Shown piece by piece: positions 6,396-10,276 of a stretch of DNA of 10,276 bases. Below the pieces are notes generated by a model that saw only the letters and a program-made list of their open reading frames with translations, was not told the origin of the DNA and ran no database searches. Source of the stretch: Bacillota bacterium (GTDB taxonomy: Bacteria; Bacillota_A; Clostridia; Lachnospirales; WQUN01); contig WQTQ01000145.1 of the NCBI GenBank assembly GCA_009786175.1, positions 1-10,276 of the forward strand. The letters run 5' to 3'. Both the position numbers and the translations under genes were made by a program. Each line of letters begins with the position of its first letter. Position 1 is the first letter of the stretch.

Positions 6396-7484
6396 ATGGC
6401 AGACAAGAAATTAAGAGCCGGTATTGTTGGCTGCGGTGGTATAGCCAACGGCAAACACATGCCAAACATGAAAAAAACAGGCAAGTTTGACATCGTAGCG
6501 TTTTGTGACATTATCGAAGAAAGGGCAGTAAAAGCCTCCAAGATGTATGGCGCAGACGACGCAAAAGTTTACACAGACTACAAAAAACTTCTGGAAGACA
6601 AAACAATCGACGTTGTATACGTACTGACACCAAACAAATCTCACTCATTTATAACCATTGACGCACTAGAGTCCGGCAAGCATGTTATGTGCGAAAAGCC
6701 AATGGCCAAAACAGCTAAAGAAGCTAAAGAAATGGTAGAAACCGCAAAAAGAACAGGCAAGCTTCTAACCATTGGTTATAACAACCGTTATAACCCAAGC
6801 TGCTTATACATTAAAGAAGCCGCCAAACGCGGCGACCTTGGCGAAATTTATTTCGCAAGAGCTCACGCGCTTCGCCGCCGTGCGGTTCCTACATGGGGCG
6901 TATTCTTAAATGAAGAAGAGCAAGGCGGCGGCCCGCTGATTGATATTGGCACCCACGCGCTAGACATGACTCTTTGGTTTATGGACAACTACAAGCCAAA
7001 ATCCGTAATGGGTAATGTGTATCACAAATTAAACCATAACGGTGTATGCGGCAATGCGTTTGGCCCATGGAACCCGGAAGAATTTACTGTAGAAGACTCT
7101 GCGTTCGGCTTTATAACAATGGAAAACGGTGCAACCATTTCCATAGACTCCAGCTGGGCACTTAACATGGTAGACGCAGTTGAAGCACGCGCTACCCTTT
7201 GCGGAACAAAAGGCGGCGCAGACATGCACAACGGCAGCGCACGCATTAACGGCGACGAGTTTGGCAAACTTTACGAAAAAAGCCCAAGACTTGGCGCAGG
7301 CGGCGTAGCATTCTACGACGGCGCAGGTGACGATCCTAACGTAATGGAACAAATGGTATTCTACAACGCCATTACACAGGGCACACCGCTTGTAATTTTA
7401 CCGGAGCAGGCCTATGTTGTAACACAGTTGCTGGAAGCTATCTATGAATCTGCCAGAACAGGCAAACTGGTAACATTTGAATAG
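6396..7484 (+). CDS. Gfo/Idh/MocA-family NAD(P)-dependent oxidoreductase
   Basis: A 362-residue cytoplasmic dehydrogenase, usual length for the family, which oxidises or reduces sugars, inositols and related polyols with NAD(P). The N-terminal Rossmann fold shows AGIVGCGGIANGKHMP (8-23) with the dinucleotide glycines and an acidic residue at the end of strand 2 (D38), which favours NAD over NADP. The family motif EKP (100-102) supplies the catalytic lysine K101, and DIGTH (183-187) supplies the histidine of the D-x-G-x-H motif. The segment RRRAVPTWGVF (160-170) before GGGPLIDIG is typical of one large clade whose substrates are mostly unassigned. It has AGGAGG 7 bases before the ATG, its own promoter and its own terminator, so it is monocistronic. 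No transporter or kinase is adjacent to suggest the substrate. Confidence 0.92.
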   Translation: MADKKLRAGIVGCGGIANGKHMPNMKKTGKFDIVAFCDIIEERAVKASKMYGADDAKVYTDYKKLLEDKTIDVVYVLTPNKSHSFITIDALESGKHVMCEKPMAKTAKEAKEMVETAKRTGKLLTIGYNNRYNPSCLYIKEAAKRGDLGEIYFARAHALRRRAVPTWGVFLNEEEQGGGPLIDIGTHALDMTLWFMDNYKPKSVMGNVYHKLNHNGVCGNAFGPWNPEEFTVEDSAFGFITMENGATISIDSSWALNMVDAVEARATLCGTKGGADMHNGSARINGDEFGKLYEKSPRLGAGGVAFYDGAGDDPNVMEQMVFYNAITQGTPLVILPEQAYVVTQLLEAIYESARTGKLVTFE

Positions 7485-7496
7485 AATGAATTAACG

Positions 7497-7526
7497 GGGG
7501 CTGTCTCGTCGAGACGCCCCTTTTTT
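7497..7526 (+). terminator. Terminator of the oxidoreductase gene
   Basis: GGGGC (7497-7501) pairs with GCCCC (7516-7520) and GTCTC (7503-7507) with GAGAC (7511-7515) around a 3-base loop, with one bulged T and a T6 tail at 7521-7526. It begins 12 bases after the stop codon. Confidence 0.92.
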
Positions 7527-7538
7527 GTTTGGTTTTTA

Positions 7539-7590
7539 TTGTAAAACTGATTTGTTTGTGATAGACTTATTTTGTTACCAACTGTTACAA
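7539..7590 (+). promoter_or_regulatory. Probable promoter and dyad operator of the metal-uptake operon
   Basis: TTGTAA (7539-7544), a 17-base spacer and TAGACT (7562-7567) form a modest promoter. Directly after the -10 lies TTGTTAC (7572-7578), five bases, and GTTACAA (7584-7590), a 19-base near-dyad with one mismatched pair. A site there would block transcription when bound. Fur-family regulators such as Zur use dyads of about this size; that this is a metal-regulator site is inferred from the genes downstream and does not match a consensus I can quote. Confidence 0.45.
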
Positions 7591-7608
7591 TCTATTTAAG
7601 GAGTTGTC

Positions 7609-7962
7609 ATGGTTATGCGGATACATAAGTTTCAAATTAAAACCGTTGTTGCATTCATGTTAGTATTGTGCTTAACCATGCCTTTCTTTTCTTCTGCTGC
7701 CACAGTTGTTATTATGGCTGCCCATACACATATTTGTTACAGTGACGAACACAAGGATGCTTGCGTAGATGCCAGAGAGTGCTGTGCGATATGTATAAAT
7801 TTATATGAAACGAAATACCGCTTCAAAAATCGCTATTGCAATACAACAGATAAATTTCTTTTAACGCTTGTGCCATCCTTGGTAAGTTCATTTTCTGAGC
7901 TTACGTATTTTTGTACAAATGCCACAACACTCATATCCTTAAAAGTGCGCCTTAATAACTAA
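7609..7962 (+). CDS. Small exported or membrane protein with a Cys/His-rich segment, first gene of the metal operon
   Basis: I do not recognise a named family. The 117-residue protein has a positively charged start and a hydrophobic stretch (about residues 12-38) that would be a signal peptide or a membrane anchor. A Cys/His cluster follows at once: H39, H41, C43, H48, C52, C58, C59, C62, a layout (HTHIC, then CC-x2-C) suited to binding zinc. Residues 83-104 are moderately hydrophobic and could be a second membrane segment. AAGGAG stands 5 bases before ATG 7609 and 11 before ATG 7615, so either could start translation. Small proteins with a hydrophobic start and a Cys/His motif are, as far as I recall, found beside zinc ABC transporters in Firmicutes; the position two genes before a ZnuA-like gene supports a metal-related role, unproven. 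Confidence 0.7.
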   Translation: MVMRIHKFQIKTVVAFMLVLCLTMPFFSSAATVVIMAAHTHICYSDEHKDACVDARECCAICINLYETKYRFKNRYCNTTDKFLLTLVPSLVSSFSELTYFCTNATTLISLKVRLNN

Positions 7963-8026
7963 AATTATATTGTGAGTTTCCAAATTACAGACCACATTTA
8001 ATTTAATTATAAAGGAGCAATTTAAA

Positions 8027-8755
8027 GTGAAAAAATATATTCTGCTTTTGTTACTTGCAATTATGGCAAGTCTTGTTTTTGTAGGGTGCAGCAACGACAA
8101 TTATTCCACCAACTGGCTTAGTCCAATGATTTCTATTGAAAAAGGCACCCATGTAATTTCATTATGGAACAGCGCGTACGACTTGCGCCGCAACGAAACA
8201 TTCGAATTTGTTTTTAGACAGGGCGAAGGCCTGAACGACATAGAAATTACCCCTGCCGCGCTTATTGCAGGAGGAGCAGTTCCTGCTACATTGCGTGTTA
8301 ATTATGGCGGCAATAATGAGTACATGGTACGGCTGGTTGCATTTGCGTACAGCTTTTTCGACCATGGCCGTCCTACAAGAATAGCTGCTCACATGGCCGA
8401 ACCAAACCCGCAAGAAATCATGGTTCTATGGCAAAACCCCGAAAATGGGCACTGGTTTAATCTTGTTCAAAACGGTATCGGCCATGCCGTAACACTTGGC
8501 GAAAACCACAATGATCTTGTAAGCCTGCGGAACGGTAACCCTGTGTATACATTTTTGCTCAACAATGAAACAGTGGGGCAAATATCCGAAATGAATGTTT
8601 TCATAGTGGCAACAGCCGCCCCCACACGGGAAGACGATTATGACAGAAGCGGCTATTCAATATTATTTACATTGGAACTACCGGACATAGACAACCACTT
8701 TCATAGTTGGGAGATTTTAGCGGCTTGCGGAACAATGTTTGTAGTAGGTGACTAA
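8027..8755 (+). CDS. Lipoprotein of unknown function in the metal-uptake operon
   Basis: A 242-residue predicted lipoprotein: charged MKK, hydrophobic core (5-19) and cysteine C21 in the context VFVGC, an acceptable though not ideal lipobox (Phe at -3). The mature protein is rich in beta-strand-type sequence and I recognise no domain. Tryptophans and paired hydrophobic strands (MVLWQNPENGHWFNLVQNG, about residues 135-153) could suggest a beta-sandwich. The end contains a His-rich spot, DNHFHSWEILAACG. The start is a GTG (8027) with AAGGAG 9 bases upstream; the signal peptide begins there. It follows the small Cys/His protein by 64 bases and ends 2 bases before the ZnuA-like gene, so the last two are surely cotranscribed. 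An accessory metal-capture or cell-surface role is inference from position only. Confidence 0.8.
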   Translation: MKKYILLLLLAIMASLVFVGCSNDNYSTNWLSPMISIEKGTHVISLWNSAYDLRRNETFEFVFRQGEGLNDIEITPAALIAGGAVPATLRVNYGGNNEYMVRLVAFAYSFFDHGRPTRIAAHMAEPNPQEIMVLWQNPENGHWFNLVQNGIGHAVTLGENHNDLVSLRNGNPVYTFLLNNETVGQISEMNVFIVATAAPTREDDYDRSGYSILFTLELPDIDNHFHSWEILAACGTMFVVGD

Positions 8756-8757
8756 CC

Positions 8758-9729
8758 GTGCAAAAATATAAAAGGATTTTAATCATCATTGCTTTTGCGG
8801 CAAGCTTATTGCTTGCCGCTTGTAGCAATGGAAATTTGCGAAACACCACAAATTCAGATAATATTGTAGTAACTATTTTCCCGCTGTACGATTGGACAAG
8901 AGTAATTTTAGGGAGCAATCCCGGCGGGCTTAGTCTAAGATACCTGCTTGAAAGCGGAGTTGACCTGCACAATTATACTCCCTCAATCCAAGATATAGCA
9001 TCTATTAGTTCCTGTGACTTGTTTTTGTGGGTTGGCGGAAAATCTGATGATTGGGTTTTAAACGCCATGGCTAACCCGCAGAATGAGAACCGCCGGAATG
9101 TGCCAATAATGCGTCTGCTTACTATCCACGAAACGCAAGTGTTTCCGCTGGAGGGCGTAATACCGGGGGAAGTTGGCGGCGAAAACTGCTGTGGCGGCAT
9201 GACACATGACGAACACGTATGGCTGTCTTTGCCTTTTGCTATGCGGTTTGTAGAGCGTATTGCAGAGGAGATTGCCGCAATAGACCCGGAAAATGCCGGT
9301 TACTACATTGCCAATGCTGCAGCATACATTACAGAGCTTGACGAGTTACACCACCAGTTTGTAGAAATGGTTGAAAACGCACCGCGTGACACCATTTTAG
9401 TCGTGGATAGGTTTCCATTTCTATATCTGACAGTAGATTTGGGCTTAAACTTTTTTTCTGCATTCGACGGATGCTTTGCCGCAACAGAAATTAGTTTACA
9501 AAGGCAAGCCGAACTTGCAAATGCCGTAAACAATCTTGGCTTAGACGTGATTATAATTATTGATAACCAAGGGGTGGCCGATTCCGTTGCAAGTGCTGCC
9601 GGACGTGATGTGCAAATTATATCGTTGCAAGATTTTCAATCGGTAAGCAGTTACCATATAGAACAAGGGTTGACATACCTTAGCGGTATGCGCCAAAATC
9701 TTGAATCATTGAGGTTGGCATTAAGATGA
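8758..9729 (+). CDS. ZnuA-like metal ABC transporter substrate-binding lipoprotein
   Basis: A 323-residue lipoprotein of the cluster 9 (ZnuA/AdcA/TroA) solute-binding family, which captures Zn2+ or Mn2+ outside the membrane. The signal peptide ends in the lipobox LAAC with C22. Expected metal ligands are visible at H71 (DLHNYTPS) and H153 (DEHVWLS). At the position of the third ligand the sequence is VVDRFPF with D217 instead of the histidine of classical ZnuA; I recall ADRFPFRYL-type sequences in a Firmicutes subgroup, so this looks like a subgroup feature. The usual His/Asp-rich loop before the second ligand is replaced by a short segment, ENCCGGMTHDEH (142-153), with a Cys pair. The start GTG is 2 bases after the preceding stop with only a weak AGGTGA, suggesting translational coupling. 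The stop overlaps the ATPase start (ATGA). Confidence 0.9.
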   Translation: MQKYKRILIIIAFAASLLLAACSNGNLRNTTNSDNIVVTIFPLYDWTRVILGSNPGGLSLRYLLESGVDLHNYTPSIQDIASISSCDLFLWVGGKSDDWVLNAMANPQNENRRNVPIMRLLTIHETQVFPLEGVIPGEVGGENCCGGMTHDEHVWLSLPFAMRFVERIAEEIAAIDPENAGYYIANAAAYITELDELHHQFVEMVENAPRDTILVVDRFPFLYLTVDLGLNFFSAFDGCFAATEISLQRQAELANAVNNLGLDVIIIIDNQGVADSVASAAGRDVQIISLQDFQSVSSYHIEQGLTYLSGMRQNLESLRLALR

Positions 9730-10276
9730 GTAGAAAAACACTCTTAGAAGCAGCCGACCTTTGTATCGGCTATGATGGAAAAGCAATTTTAAATGACATT
9801 AATTTTACTGTAAAAAATGGCTCTTACCTGTGCATTGTCGGCGAAAACGGTGCCGGTAAAAGTACACTGCTAAAAACTATATCCGGGCTTTTAAAGCCTG
9901 TTTTCGGCACGGTACATTTTAGCTGTACACGGCGGGAAATAGGCTATTTGCCCCAACAAACTGCTATTCAACAAGACTTTCCTGCTTCTGCAATAGAAAT
10001 AGTATCTTCCGGTGCGTTAAGCAGAGGGGCATGGTACAGGCCGTTTTACAACAAGGACGAGAAAGAGCGAATTGCTTGGGCGTGTGAGAAGACAGGGGTT
10101 ACTGCATTTGCAAACCAATGCTTCCGCGAACTTTCCGGCGGGCAGCAACGGCGTGTTTTATTGGCACGGGCACTGGTTACGGCCAAAAATGCCGTAATTT
10201 TAGACGAGCCGACGGCAGGGCTTGACCCGGAAGCTATGAAAGACTTTTATGAACTTTTGGCGAAACTTAACAAAGA
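9726..10276 (+). CDS. ZnuC-like metal ABC transporter ATP-binding protein, cut by the window edge
   Basis: The first 183 codons of an ABC ATPase, open to the last base of the window. It powers import through a membrane permease, here presumably zinc or manganese with the preceding binding protein. Visible motifs are the aromatic Y16 stacking residue (GYDGKAIL), Walker A GENGAGKST (39-47), the Q-loop in GYLPQQ (73-78), the ABC signature LSGGQ (136-140) and Walker B VILDEPTAGLD (157-167) with catalytic E161. The H-loop lies beyond the edge; family members are usually 220-260 residues. The ATG at 9726 overlaps the stop of the binding-protein gene by 4 bases (ATGA), tight translational coupling. 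The expected permease gene should follow outside the window. Confidence 0.93.
   Translation, partial: MSRKTLLEAADLCIGYDGKAILNDINFTVKNGSYLCIVGENGAGKSTLLKTISGLLKPVFGTVHFSCTRREIGYLPQQTAIQQDFPASAIEIVSSGALSRGAWYRPFYNKDEKERIAWACEKTGVTAFANQCFRELSGGQQRRVLLARALVTAKNAVILDEPTAGLDPEAMKDFYELLAKLNK

Noticed and set aside
1..10276. CRISPR array, tRNA or rRNA genes
   Set aside because: No regularly spaced direct repeats, cloverleaf-like segments or rRNA-like stretches were seen on either strand.

Overview
The window looks like chromosomal DNA of a Gram-positive, Clostridia-type Firmicute of moderate G+C. The signs are AGGAGG-type ribosome binding sites, sigma-A-like promoters, several GTG starts, an S12 protein with the extended N-terminal region usual in Firmicutes, lipoprotein signal peptides, and a RelB/YoeB-type addiction module. 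This placement is inferred from sequence character, not from a database search.

Layout. (1) Positions 1-947 are gene debris: two short unidentified reading-frame fragments, the C-terminal remnant of what looks like an Rpn-type PD-(D/E)XK nuclease/transposase, a terminator, and a second coiled-coil C-terminal remnant on the minus strand behind a near-consensus promoter with TGTGTA half-sites. (2) Positions 871-1493 hold a toxin-antitoxin operon with its own promoter, inverted-repeat operator and terminator. The RelB/DinJ antitoxin is intact; the YoeB/Txe toxin has lost its middle through a frameshifting deletion. (3) Positions 1671-6210 hold the str operon on the minus strand, rpsL-rpsG-fusA-tuf, with a strong promoter before rpsL, a second promoter before tuf, and a terminator after tuf. 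S12 carries arginine at the position equivalent to K88 of Mycobacterium tuberculosis S12, a known streptomycin-resistance substitution. (4) Positions 6222-6265 hold a perfect 18-bp inverted repeat lying exactly between two divergent promoters. (5) Positions 6285-7526 hold a monocistronic Gfo/Idh/MocA oxidoreductase gene with its own promoter, foldable leader and terminator. (6) From 7539 to the right edge runs a plus-strand operon: a small Cys/His-rich exported protein, an unrecognised lipoprotein, a ZnuA-like metal-binding lipoprotein, and the first 183 codons of a ZnuC-like ABC ATPase. The permease would lie beyond the window.

How the parts work together. The str operon supplies core translation parts and is independent of its neighbours. 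The right-hand operon is most simply a high-affinity zinc (or manganese) importer with two extra exported proteins of unknown role; it is the most likely place for undescribed biology. The left end is a decayed mobile or accessory patch lying downstream of the str operon terminator.
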